NCBI GenBank assembly: GCA_946629405.1
Contig: CAMOXW010000086.1
Location: 1 to 23,644 of the forward strand
Direction of reading: 5' to 3'
From: an uncultured Ruminococcus sp.
Lineage (GTDB): Bacteria; Bacillota_A; Clostridia; Oscillospirales; Ruminococcaceae
DNA length: 23,644 nucleotides
Shown: positions 1 to 7,184 of the stretch, in pieces
Layout: each line of letters opens with the position of its first letter
Numbering within the stretch: the first letter of the stretch is position 1
Translations under genes and position numbers: made by a program
The notes under the pieces: model-generated
The model's input: the letters and a program-made list of their open reading frames with translations, nothing else
Database searches by the model: none
What the model was told of the DNA's origin: nothing

Positions 1-911
1 ACGAGCCACAGACCGGTGATATTTTTCAGCAGGTCGATCCGTCCGCCGAAGCCGGTCTCATTAGTGAGCGCGAGTGTGAACGCCCTGCGGCTGAGTATCG
101 GGCTGCCAATAGTTGTGCCAAAGAGCGACCATGTACCTGAGCTCAGGAAGATATGGCTGTCCTCCTTTGCGGGAGCCGCAAACGAGGCGCACTGAGTATC
201 GTGGCCGCAGACTGCTATGACCTCAGCTGGCGGTATATTGAGCTCATTGCAGATATCCCCGCTCAGCATACCCTTGCTGCTGCCCGGAGGAACGAGCTTC
301 GGAAAGATCTTTTCCGGCAGCCCGAGCTTTCCGATCACCTCATATGACCAGTCTTTTATGACCGGGTCGAAAAGCTGGGTCGTGGAGGCTGCGGACATCT
401 CGGATGATATCTCTCCGGTCAGCATAAATGCCAGCAGATCAGGGATATTCAGCATAGCAGCGCCGTTTTCAAGCGCATATGGACGCTCCCTTTTTTCAGC
501 AAGAAGCTGGAAGGCTGTGTTGATCTCCATTATCTGATTTCCGGTGAGCGAGTAGAGCGTTTCCGGTTTGATAAGTCTGAAGGCTTCGCTTATCATGCCG
601 TTGGTGCGCTTGTCGCGGTACTGCACCGGGTTGCCGATGAGGAAGCCGTTTTTGTCGATGATACCATAATCTACGCCCCATGTGTCAATGCCTACCGAAC
701 TGTATCCGCCGGCTTTATGACCGTTCACAAGACCGGTCCTTATCTCGGAATAAAGCGAGAGGATATCCCAGTAGAGCGTGCCGTTTACCGAAATACCACG
801 GTTTTTGAAGCGGTGTACCTCAGTGAGATTTATTTTGCAGCCGTCATATTCAGCGAGCATTGCACGGCCGCCTGATGCACCTAAGTCGAAGCAGAGCACT
901 CTGTTCTTCAT
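1..911 (-). CDS. Rhamnulokinase-family (FGGY) deoxysugar kinase, partial; likely L-fuculokinase role
   Basis: This gene starts at 911 and runs off the left edge, leaving 303 codons of about 480 expected. The product would phosphorylate a ketodeoxysugar (L-fuculose or L-rhamnulose) with ATP in the cytoplasm. The N-terminus has the FGGY phosphate-binding loop DLGASGGR (residues 9-16). Further on it has GIDTWGVDY, YRDKRTNG, the catalytic-Asp region CGHDTQCAS and the ATP-site motif SSGTWSL, all in RhaB order. By sequence it is closer to rhamnulokinase than to E. coli FucK. However, the operon carries a FucU-fold mutarotase rather than RhaM, which argues for fucose. Its start codon overlaps the stop of the mutarotase gene as ATGA (908-911), so the two are translationally coupled. 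The family call is firm; the substrate is inferred. Confidence 0.85.
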   Translation of the reverse strand, partial: MKNRVLCFDLGASGGRAMLAEYDGCKINLTEVHRFKNRGISVNGTLYWDILSLYSEIRTGLVNGHKAGGYSSVGIDTWGVDYGIIDKNGFLIGNPVQYRDKRTNGMISEAFRLIKPETLYSLTGNQIMEINTAFQLLAEKRERPYALENGAAMLNIPDLLAFMLTGEISSEMSAASTTQLFDPVIKDWSYEVIGKLGLPEKIFPKLVPPGSSKGMLSGDICNELNIPPAEVIAVCGHDTQCASFAAPAKEDSHIFLSSGTWSLFGTTIGSPILSRRAFTLALTNETGFGGRIDLLKNITGLWL

Positions 912-1339
912 CCGGCAACAACGCCTTTCCTGAGCAGAATATTGGCATAGACCGCAGTTTCACCTGTAGCTATAACTGCATATGCCTTTTTCGCACGTTC
1001 ATAGAAACTGAATCGTTCGATCATCTCAATTTTACAGTTCTGCGGCTCGTACTTGCTGATAGTTTGCCTGTAGTCCTCCCAGATAGTCGGTTTTACGTCA
1101 TCGCCGGGAACAACAGCCATAAGTCCGACTGGTGTTTCGGTATAAGTATCGAGCGGGAAAAAGCGCATTACAGCGTCAAGTATCTCATTGACACCGTGAC
1201 CGTCGAGGCGGATGAGCCTCTGAGCTACCGAGGCGCCGGGAAAGTTTCCGTCGGCAATGACTATTTCGTCACCGTGTCCCATTTCCATAAGTATTTTCAG
1301 AAGCTCAGGGGAGAGGACAGAGGGTATTCCTTTTAACAT
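908..1339 (-). CDS. fucU: L-fucose mutarotase (FucU/RbsD family)
   Basis: This 143-residue cytoplasmic enzyme interconverts alpha and beta anomers of L-fucose (or of a ribose-like sugar) so that the isomerase receives the right form. The family signature MGHGDEIVIADGNFPG at residues 20-35 includes the active-site His22 and Asp30, and the N-terminus MLKGIPSVLSPELLKILMEM is characteristic of FucU. Length matches the family (about 140). A GGAGGAG ribosome site lies just upstream of the ATG at 1339. Ten bases separate it from the aldolase gene upstream in the operon, and it overlaps the kinase gene by four bases. RbsD is the alternative, but the length and N-terminus favour FucU. Confidence 0.88.
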   Translation of the reverse strand: MLKGIPSVLSPELLKILMEMGHGDEIVIADGNFPGASVAQRLIRLDGHGVNEILDAVMRFFPLDTYTETPVGLMAVVPGDDVKPTIWEDYRQTISKYEPQNCKIEMIERFSFYERAKKAYAVIATGETAVYANILLRKGVVAG

Positions 1340-1349
1340 AAGCTCCTCC

Positions 1350-2030
1350 TTATTTGTTGTATTTCTTATAGCCGGGGTGTTTGCCGGTTACTCCATACTG
1401 CGCTCTCATACTGCACAGGCGGTCGATATTCTCTCGGGATATCTCTTGTGAGCCGCCGAGAAGGTGAGCTGTAAGGCTTATTTTTGCGAAAAGCTCGAGG
1501 GTCTCCATGCGATAGTAAGCTGTGAGGAGGTCTGCGCCGACAGTCAAAGCCCCATGGTTCTGGAGAAGCATAACGTCATGCTCCTGCAAATAAGGCTTTA
1601 TAGCCTCAGGCACTTCATCGGTGGATGGGGTGCCATAGGGGGTTACTGGGACTGAGCCGATAGCAATAACCGACTCTATCATTGTGTACTCGTCAAGGGA
1701 CTTATTTGCGACAGCATAGCCCGTAGCCGTCGGGGGATGAGCGTGGACAACTGCTCCGACGTCCGGCCGTTCGCGGTAGCAGCACAGGTGCATTCTGATC
1801 TCTGAGGAAGGCCGGTGCCCTTCGGAAGCTTCAAGCACATTGCCCTTATCGTCGATACGGACGAGGATATCGGGCGTTATGAAGCTTTTGCTCACTCCGG
1901 TAGGCGTAGCGATGAACGTTCCGTCTCCGAGCCTGACAGAAACGTTGCCGTCGTTGGCTGCGACCCAGCCTAACTGCCACATTTTATGGCATACGTCGCA
2001 GATCTGGTCTTTTACTTCGTTTATATCCAT
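1350..2030 (-). CDS. fucA: Class II aldolase, L-fuculose-1-phosphate aldolase type
   Basis: The protein has 226 residues. It is a zinc-dependent aldolase that would split L-fuculose-1-phosphate into dihydroxyacetone phosphate and L-lactaldehyde. The class II aldolase/adducin motifs are present: the catalytic Glu in SSEIRMH (Glu77), zinc ligands in HAHPP (His96, His98) and QNHG (His159). I chose the ATG at 2030 because GGAG lies six bases upstream; the frame is open twelve codons further but without a ribosome site. It is the first gene of a minus-strand operon with the mutarotase and the kinase. L-ribulose-5-phosphate 4-epimerase and rhamnulose-1-phosphate aldolase share the fold, so substrate is inferred from the FucU neighbour. 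The isomerase and transporter of the pathway are not in the window. Confidence 0.8.
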   Translation of the reverse strand: MDINEVKDQICDVCHKMWQLGWVAANDGNVSVRLGDGTFIATPTGVSKSFITPDILVRIDDKGNVLEASEGHRPSSEIRMHLCCYRERPDVGAVVHAHPPTATGYAVANKSLDEYTMIESVIAIGSVPVTPYGTPSTDEVPEAIKPYLQEHDVMLLQNHGALTVGADLLTAYYRMETLELFAKISLTAHLLGGSQEISRENIDRLCSMRAQYGVTGKHPGYKKYNK

Positions 2031-2340
2031 ATGAAACTCCGTGCGGTCTGTCAAAGCTGACCGCATACCTCATTTCCGGCAGGAGGCAAGCCGTAATTTG
2101 GAATGAATAACAATGACCGGTTTGCCGTATTATCGTACCAAAGAGAGGGCGGCATAGTATAATTAGCATTATATTGCTCCGGGCAAACGGTTCGTTGTCA
2201 CTCTTTCTGACATAATTATAAACCATTTGAACAAAAAAATCCAGTGTTTCTGGCAATTTTTATTTATTAACTTAAAATCTGGTGAGCAATATTCTCCAAA
2301 AAAGGCGGGAATAGTATTAGCGGCTGCTTACTTATTTTAT
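2031..2340. other. Intergenic region between divergent fuc operon and ABC exporter
   Basis: This gene-free stretch must hold the fuc operon promoter on the minus strand. Minus-strand TATAAT boxes can be read at 2215-2220 and 2168-2173, but neither has a good -35 at normal spacing, as is common for activator-dependent sugar operons. An imperfect inverted repeat (2111-2127 with 2180-2197) lies between these boxes and fucA. A 90-codon minus-strand frame across 1984-2256 has no recognisable product and overlaps fucA, so I do not call it. Confidence 0.4.
2111..2197. repeat. Imperfect inverted repeat upstream of fucA (possible operator pair)
   Basis: CAATGACCGGTTTGCCG at 2111-2127 matches the reverse complement of CGGGCAAACGGTTCGTTG at 2180-2197, apart from one substitution and three single-base gaps. 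The arms are about 50 bases apart in the fuc operon leader. They could be two operator half-regions for a sugar-responsive regulator; no regulator gene is in the window. Confidence 0.3.
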
Positions 2341-2369
2341 TTGACAAATTCTTGGGGATATGATATACT
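2341..2369 (+). promoter_or_regulatory. Sigma-A promoter for the ABC exporter operon
   Basis: A consensus -35 TTGACA (2341-2346) and -10 TATACT (2364-2369) are separated by 17 bases. The expected start of transcription is near 2376, giving a short 30-base leader with a GGAGGG ribosome site at 2395-2400 before the ATG at 2406. The box quality suggests strong constitutive expression unless repressed. Confidence 0.85.
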
Positions 2370-2405
2370 GAATAATACATTTTATTTGGGTCAGGGAGGG
2401 ATAAT

Positions 2406-3407
2406 ATGTCAGCGATTATAGAGATCAGAAACGTCACAAAGGAATTCAGGGTGCTCAACAGGAGAGAAGGTCTTCTCGGCAGTATCAAGGACCTGTTTTC
2501 GAGAGATTACAAGACCGTCCGGGCCGTGGACAACATCTCAATGAGCATTGAGCAGGGAGAGATAGTCGGGTACCTCGGACCAAACGGAGCAGGGAAGTCC
2601 ACCACCATTAAAATGATGACCGGTGTGCTTCAGCCGACTTCCGGAGAGATACTTGTCGGCGGAAACGTTCCGTACCAGAACCGTACTAAGAACGCTCAGG
2701 AGATAGGTGTTGTTTTCGGTCAGCGTTCTCAGTTGTGGTGGGCGCTGCCGCTTGTGGAGTCGTTCAGGCTGCTCAAGGATATATACCAGATCAGTGACAA
2801 GGCTTACAATGAAATTATGGAGCTTTACCGCACACTTGTTGATATTGAGCCGCTGCTGCACAAGCCTGTGCGTCAGATGTCGCTTGGACAGCGCACTCTG
2901 AGCGATATACTTGCGGCATTCCTGCACGACCCGAAGATAGTTTTCCTTGACGAGCCGACGATAGGCCTTGATGTTTCGATGAAATCAAAGATAAGGAAGC
3001 TCATCCACGCTCTCAATAAGGAGAAAAAGACGACTGTTATCCTGACCACTCACGATATGGGCGACGTTGATGCGCTCTGCCGGAGGATAGTCATTATCGA
3101 CAAGGGAAAAATGCTCTACGATAACGATATCGAGCACCTGAAAAGCTTCTTCGGCTCCTACAGAACGCTGAAGCTCCGCGTTGACGGAGACCTCAAAGCG
3201 CAGGCTGAGCTGATACAGAAGGAGCTCCCGGAGTTCGCTGTAACTGCGGACGATGAGTGGATATCCGTGCTTGTTGACGAGGACAGGCAGAAGGTGATTG
3301 ACGTGCTCTCCGGGCTTCAGAAGGAGTTCGGTATAAGGGATATGAAGCTCGAGGAGATATCATCCGAGGATGTCATCCGGAAGATATATGAGGAGGGTGT
3401 GCAATGA
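2406..3407 (+). CDS. ABC-2 exporter ATP-binding protein (COG4586 type)
   Basis: This 333-residue nucleotide-binding subunit powers an export pump made with the two following membrane proteins. Walker A is GPNGAGKST (58-66), Q-loop Gln106 in VFGQRSQLWW, Walker B KIVFLDEP (177-184), D-loop GLD (187-189) and switch His216 in TTHD. The signature is MSLGQR (158-163) instead of LSGGQ, as in the COG4586 subfamily. The VFGQRSQLWWALP stretch is also typical of that subfamily. About 100 residues after the ATPase core form the usual C-terminal regulatory extension. Its stop overlaps the next start as ATGA. The best-known relative I can recall is the cyanobacterial viologen exporter; the substrate here is unknown. 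Confidence 0.88.
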   Translation: MSAIIEIRNVTKEFRVLNRREGLLGSIKDLFSRDYKTVRAVDNISMSIEQGEIVGYLGPNGAGKSTTIKMMTGVLQPTSGEILVGGNVPYQNRTKNAQEIGVVFGQRSQLWWALPLVESFRLLKDIYQISDKAYNEIMELYRTLVDIEPLLHKPVRQMSLGQRTLSDILAAFLHDPKIVFLDEPTIGLDVSMKSKIRKLIHALNKEKKTTVILTTHDMGDVDALCRRIVIIDKGKMLYDNDIEHLKSFFGSYRTLKLRVDGDLKAQAELIQKELPEFAVTADDEWISVLVDEDRQKVIDVLSGLQKEFGIRDMKLEEISSEDVIRKIYEEGVQ

Positions 3408-4207
3408 AGCTGAAAAAGTATCTCACCCTCACCCGCGCCGGCATCATAGAATCGTTGCAGTTCCGCCTCGGAACAGTGGTAATGGTCATCGGAAACCTGC
3501 TGTACCTCATCGTGGTCTATTATCTCTGGAAAGCCATTTACGACTCGTCCGGAACCGATGTGGTGAACGGCATGACCTTCTCTGACACGCTGATATACCT
3601 TGTGCTTGCGACTGCGCTGTTCAACTTTATGGAGATGTATGCGGTCTGGGAAATAGGTAGGAGTATCCAGTCGGGCAAGATAGTCCTTGACCTTTTGAAG
3701 CCTATTGAGTACCGGAAGTACCTGTTCTGGTCGTATTCAGGTTCATTCGTGACGAACTTCTTTTTCACCTTCCTGCCGACATTCATAGTGGTAGCGGCAG
3801 TCACGCACGGAGCGATACCATTCGGAATAAACCTGCTGTACTTCGCCGCCTCGGTAGTCATTGCAGTCTCGATAAACTACAGCATTGATTTTATCGTCGG
3901 TACGATATGCCTCTACACTGAGTCGATATGGGGGATAAACATCATGAAGCAGGTCGTTGTGACGCTGCTTTCCGGCGCAACGATACCGATAGCATTCTTC
4001 CCTGAGCCGCTGAAAACGATAGTGTACTATCTGCCGTTCCAGTCGATATACAACACCCCGCTTACACTCCTGCTCGACGGAAGTCCCGACACGCAGGAGG
4101 TATTCATCACGCTGGGGATACAGCTTTTATGGTGCATTGGCATGATGATAGTGAGCAAGCTTTTCTGGAAGTTCTCACTGAGGCAGATAACGGTGAACGG
4201 AGGCTGA
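3404..4207 (+). CDS. ABC-2 exporter permease (COG4587/DUF990-like)
   Basis: This is a 267-residue integral membrane protein with about six hydrophobic segments, a half-permease of an ABC-2 exporter. The C-terminal part, SGATIPIAFFPEPLK followed by LPFQSIYNTP, is the conserved signature of the COG4587 branch of the ABC2_membrane_6 family. It overlaps the ATPase gene by four bases and is followed four bases later by the second permease, so the three are co-translated. It most likely pairs with the next protein as a heterodimer. The substrate cannot be read from sequence. Confidence 0.83.
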   Translation: MKLKKYLTLTRAGIIESLQFRLGTVVMVIGNLLYLIVVYYLWKAIYDSSGTDVVNGMTFSDTLIYLVLATALFNFMEMYAVWEIGRSIQSGKIVLDLLKPIEYRKYLFWSYSGSFVTNFFFTFLPTFIVVAAVTHGAIPFGINLLYFAASVVIAVSINYSIDFIVGTICLYTESIWGINIMKQVVVTLLSGATIPIAFFPEPLKTIVYYLPFQSIYNTPLTLLLDGSPDTQEVFITLGIQLLWCIGMMIVSKLFWKFSLRQITVNGG

Positions 4208-4211
4208 TGAC

Positions 4212-5015
4212 ATGAAAAGGAAGGGACTGCGTTTTTATTTAAGGATATACCGGAAGATACTCGCACAGGATATCAAGAGCAAGATGAGCTACCGTGCGGA
4301 CTTCATAATCTCGACCATAGGTATGATATGTACTAATATCGCCGGATTTGTCAGCTTCTGGATACTGTTCAGGAGCTTCCCGGAGATCAGGGGATGGAGC
4401 TATTATGAGATGCTGTTCCTGTACGGTTTCTCGCTTGTTTCACTCACACCGGTACAGTGTCTGTTCGACAACAACTGGAGCCTGAGGCAGAATGTCTATT
4501 CGGGCGATTTCATAAAGTACTGCTTCCGCCCGATAAATATATTCTTCTACTATCAGTCGGAGGTATTTGACATCAAGGGACTGGGACAGTTTGCGTTCGG
4601 ACTTGGCACGCTGATTTTCGCATGGACGAAGATCGGGCTCGGGTTCACTCCGCTGATGCTGCTGAAAATGATAGTATTCCTGCTCACGGCTTCACTTATC
4701 ATGATAGCCTTGCAGAACACAGCGGCAGCGTCCTGCTTCTGGATCCAGAATTCATTCTATGTCCTCGACCTTGCATTCAGGTTCAAGGACTATGCAAAGT
4801 ACCCGATAACGATATTCAGCCCTGTATTCCGCTTTATTTTCACCTTCGTGATGCCGATAGCCTTTATAGCCTACTATCCGAGCCTTGTGATACTGAGACC
4901 GGACGAGATACCGCTGCTTTCATGGCTTTCGCCGGTTCTGGGACTTGCGTTTTTCGCGGTCAGCTACAAGGTCTGGATGCACGGTGCATCGAGATACAGC
5001 GGAACAGGTTCATGA
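4212..5015 (+). CDS. ABC-2 exporter permease (COG3694/DUF990-like)
   Basis: This is the second 267-residue permease of the exporter, with about six membrane segments. YRADFIISTIGMICTNIAGF near the N-terminus and SGDFIKYCFRPINIFFYY are typical of the COG3694 branch, where a GDF..(L/F)RP(I/L)N motif is conserved. A GGAGG site at 4199-4203 lies inside the end of the preceding gene and serves the ATG at 4212. The gene is last in its operon and is followed at once by a strong hairpin terminator. Function is inferred from partner genes. Confidence 0.83.
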   Translation: MKRKGLRFYLRIYRKILAQDIKSKMSYRADFIISTIGMICTNIAGFVSFWILFRSFPEIRGWSYYEMLFLYGFSLVSLTPVQCLFDNNWSLRQNVYSGDFIKYCFRPINIFFYYQSEVFDIKGLGQFAFGLGTLIFAWTKIGLGFTPLMLLKMIVFLLTASLIMIALQNTAAASCFWIQNSFYVLDLAFRFKDYAKYPITIFSPVFRFIFTFVMPIAFIAYYPSLVILRPDEIPLLSWLSPVLGLAFFAVSYKVWMHGASRYSGTGS

Positions 5016-5031
5016 ACCTGTACGCATTATG

Positions 5032-5064
5032 AAAGCCCCTGAGGAGCGCTTCCTCAGGGGCTTT
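5032..5064. terminator. Bidirectional intrinsic terminator
   Basis: A perfect 14-base-pair stem, AAAGCCCCTGAGGA (5032-5045) with its complement (5051-5064), has a five-base loop. It sits between the convergent exporter operon and the VWA gene. The stem ends in AAA/TTT, so it can give a short U run in both directions; neither U tract is long. Confidence 0.8.
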
Positions 5065-5068
5065 GCTG

Positions 5069-5773
5069 TTATTTGAAGATACCGAAGATACGTCCTTTGG
5101 AAGTCTTTTTCGGTGCGGATGGAGCGGAGCTGCCGCGGCTGTTGTTGTCAGCCTCGATAGAAGCCTTCCATGCTGAGCCGACTGTTCTTTTCTGCCTCAT
5201 GCTGCTGACCGCGCAGCCGACTGCCTCATAGAGAACTCCGGTCCCGCATTCGTCAGCACGGTAGTTGACAGCGTTCTCAGTGCGGATACCCATTGAACCG
5301 GCGGTTTCAGCAGCGTCGATATTGGCGCCGAGGAACATGAATTCCCAGCCGTACTTTTCCTGTTCCTTGCTGATCATGTGCTTGATCTCGCGGAGGGTGA
5401 ACTTGCGGCTTGCGTTCTCCATGCCGTCGGTCGTGATGATAAAGAGGGTTTTTTCGGGACGGTCCTCATCGCGGGCGTATTTGTGGATGTCGGCGATATG
5501 GCGTATGGTATCGCCGACTGCGTCGAGGAGGGCAGTGCAGCCTGAGGGAACATAGTCCGCTCTTGTAAGCTCAGGGATGTTCTCAAGCTTTAGCCTGTCA
5601 TGCACCACCTTTGATCCGCTGCTGAAAAACACTGTCGATACAAGAGCCTCGCCTTCTTCGGATTTCTGCTTGCTGATGAGTGAATTGAAGCCGCCTATTG
5701 TATCGTCTGTAAGGCCAGCCATTGAGCCGCTTTCGTCAAGGATGAATACCAGTTCGGTTAAATTCTTTTTCAT
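5069..5773 (-). CDS. von Willebrand factor A (VWA) domain protein
   Basis: This 234-residue protein has a VWA fold that binds a divalent metal to contact a partner protein. The MIDAS metal site is complete: DESGS (residues 13-17), Thr80 in SGCTALLDAVG and Asp116 in TTDGMEN. Residues from about 200 onward are a Ser/Pro/Lys-rich tail ending in GRIFGIFK. There is no signal peptide or membrane segment, so it is probably cytoplasmic. GGAGGT precedes the ATG. It lies 108 bases downstream of the macro-domain gene on the same strand, and may share its transcript. VWA proteins of this general kind occur in TerY-like stress and tellurite clusters, but no other Ter gene is seen here. The biological role is unknown. 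Confidence 0.8.
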   Translation of the reverse strand: MKKNLTELVFILDESGSMAGLTDDTIGGFNSLISKQKSEEGEALVSTVFFSSGSKVVHDRLKLENIPELTRADYVPSGCTALLDAVGDTIRHIADIHKYARDEDRPEKTLFIITTDGMENASRKFTLREIKHMISKEQEKYGWEFMFLGANIDAAETAGSMGIRTENAVNYRADECGTGVLYEAVGCAVSSMRQKRTVGSAWKASIEADNNSRGSSAPSAPKKTSKGRIFGIFK

Positions 5774-5861
5774 AATACTACCTCCATGATATGTTTTCCG
5801 GAACCGCCCTGTGCGTTTCCTTTACTGTAACTATAGTATACAACATATCCGGAGGAGTATG

Positions 5862-5878
5862 GTCGCTTTTAAAGCGAC
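5862..5878. repeat. Perfect 17-base palindrome between macro and VWA genes
   Basis: GTCGCTTTTAAAGCGAC has eight-base arms (5862-5869, 5871-5878) around one central base. It starts just past the macro gene stop and lies upstream of the VWA gene. There is no U tract on either strand, so an operator fits better than a terminator. A minus-strand TATACT box at 5835-5840 follows it, with no good -35. Confidence 0.45.
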
Positions 5879-5881
5879 AAT

Positions 5882-6958
5882 TTAAGCGCCGATAAGTGAC
5901 TGGTCAAAGGCGAAAAGTGTTTCGTTTATCTCAAAGATATCATAGTTCCCGTGTTCGATGAAATAGCGTATGATAAGATCGAATTTAAGGCTGCCTGAGA
6001 GTGCAAAGCCGGCTTTTTCGAGCAGGGATTCGGTTTCGTCCATGTTGAGCTCAAGGGCTATGGCAAAGGCAACGGCAGTCTGCTTTTTAGGCTTATAATT
6101 CACATCGCTCCTGATCTTGGAAAAGAGCTTGCGGTCGATATTTGCCTTTTTATAGGTCTCGACATCAGTCATGCCTTTTTCATCTATCATCCTCAGGAGC
6201 GCCTGGGAGAAGGATTCGTCCCTTGACAGGATGATATCCTCGATGCTTGCTTCCGCGCGGCAGGCGTCCATCATAGGCATGGGCTCGGAGGAGCTTATCT
6301 TCCGTTTTTTCCGGAATGCGCCTGAGAACAGCCGGCGTTTTTCTGGCTCAGCATTTGCAGCGCTTGCCATTGGTGCTGCAAACTCATGGGGGATAACTGA
6401 AGAAGACCGTTCGCGTTTATCCTCGTGAGCCTTAGCGTAGGCATCGTTTATGTACTGGCGGACATCGCTGACGATAGTCGTGCTCGCCTCGAAGCTGTCC
6501 CGGTCGAATATAACAAGGATTATCTCCATATCGTGATCTGCAAGGAATTCTCTGAATACCGATATCGCGGCAGCGAGCGCCTTATCCTTAGGATAGCCGT
6601 ATATCCCGGAGGAGATCAGCGGGAAAGCAATGCTTGCACAGCCGTTTCCGGCTGCGAGGGCAAGCGAATTCCTGTAGCAGTTTTTCAGCAGTTCCTCCTC
6701 ACCTTTGTTTCCGCCATTCCAGACCGGTCCTACAGTGTGGATGATATATCTGCAATTCAGCTTATAACCGCCGGTGAGCTTAGCTTCGCCGGTTTTACAG
6801 CCTCCGATAGTTCTGCATTCCGCAAGCAGTTCAGGTCCGGCAGCACGATGTACAGCGCCGTCAACGCCTCCGCCGCCCAGAAGCGAAGAATTTGCGGCAT
6901 TGACGATCGCATCAGCCCTTACCCTTGTGATGTCGTCCCTGATAATAGTAAATGCCAT
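5882..6958 (-). CDS. Macro-domain ADP-ribose-binding/hydrolase protein with helical HTH-like C-terminal domain
   Basis: The protein has 358 residues. Residues 1 to about 175 are a macro domain that binds ADP-ribose and in this subgroup usually removes ADP-ribose or O-acetyl groups. NAAN (20-23), GGGGVDGA (28-35), HTVGPVW (74-80) and SSGIYGYP (116-123) form the MacroD/YmdB-type site. A polar linker follows, then a C-terminal helical domain of about 110 residues ([18 protein letters not shown], then [17 protein letters not shown]) that resembles a lambda-repressor-like helix-turn-helix. I start at 6958 because AGGTGG lies four bases upstream; the frame is open 25 codons further without a ribosome site. 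The fusion could link ADP-ribose signalling to DNA or protein binding; that is inference. Confidence 0.82.
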   Translation of the reverse strand: MAFTIIRDDITRVRADAIVNAANSSLLGGGGVDGAVHRAAGPELLAECRTIGGCKTGEAKLTGGYKLNCRYIIHTVGPVWNGGNKGEEELLKNCYRNSLALAAGNGCASIAFPLISSGIYGYPKDKALAAAISVFREFLADHDMEIILVIFDRDSFEASTTIVSDVRQYINDAYAKAHEDKRERSSSVIPHEFAAPMASAANAEPEKRRLFSGAFRKKRKISSSEPMPMMDACRAEASIEDIILSRDESFSQALLRMIDEKGMTDVETYKKANIDRKLFSKIRSDVNYKPKKQTAVAFAIALELNMDETESLLEKAGFALSGSLKFDLIIRYFIEHGNYDIFEINETLFAFDQSLIGA

Positions 6959-7000
6959 AGTTCCACCTCGTTTCGTGATAAACGTTGTTCTGATGGATAT

Positions 7001-7030
7001 ATTATAGCATATACCGGGCTTTAATGTCAA
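7001..7030 (-). promoter_or_regulatory. Sigma-A promoter for the macro-domain gene
   Basis: On the minus strand, -35 TTGACA (7025-7030) and -10 TATAAT (7001-7006) are separated by 18 bases, about 43 bases upstream of the ATG at 6958. It diverges from the gltX promoter at 7098-7126. Confidence 0.8.
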
Positions 7031-7097
7031 CAAATAAAGCTGATGCTGCGTGACAATATCTCCTTAAAAAACACTGGAAAAACACTTGTATCGCCGG

Positions 7098-7126
7098 TTG
7101 ACAAAATCTGCACATTATGATATAAT
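7098..7126 (+). promoter_or_regulatory. Sigma-A promoter for the gltX operon
   Basis: Perfect -35 TTGACA (7098-7103) and -10 TATAAT (7121-7126), spacing 17, with a TG extended -10 at 7118-7119. The leader to the ATG at 7185 is only about 50 bases and shows no T-box features, so tRNA-responsive control of this synthetase operon is not evident. Confidence 0.88.
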
Positions 7127-7184
7127 ATTTTGTGTATGCCGTACTGTATCCGGCAGAAAGAACTTGTTCAAAAGGTGTGTGTTT

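Noticed and set aside
860..1336. 158-codon plus-strand open frame
   Set aside because: It lies opposite the kinase/fucU genes, has no ribosome site and encodes no recognisable motif; fucU on the other strand is clear.
1984..2256. 90-codon minus-strand open frame upstream of and overlapping fucA
   Set aside because: Overlaps the start of fucA in another frame, has no similarity I recognise, and runs through the probable promoter region.
7086..7184. N-terminal extension of gltX
   Set aside because: It would start upstream of the promoter -10; AAGGTG and the ATG at 7185 give the family-like start.
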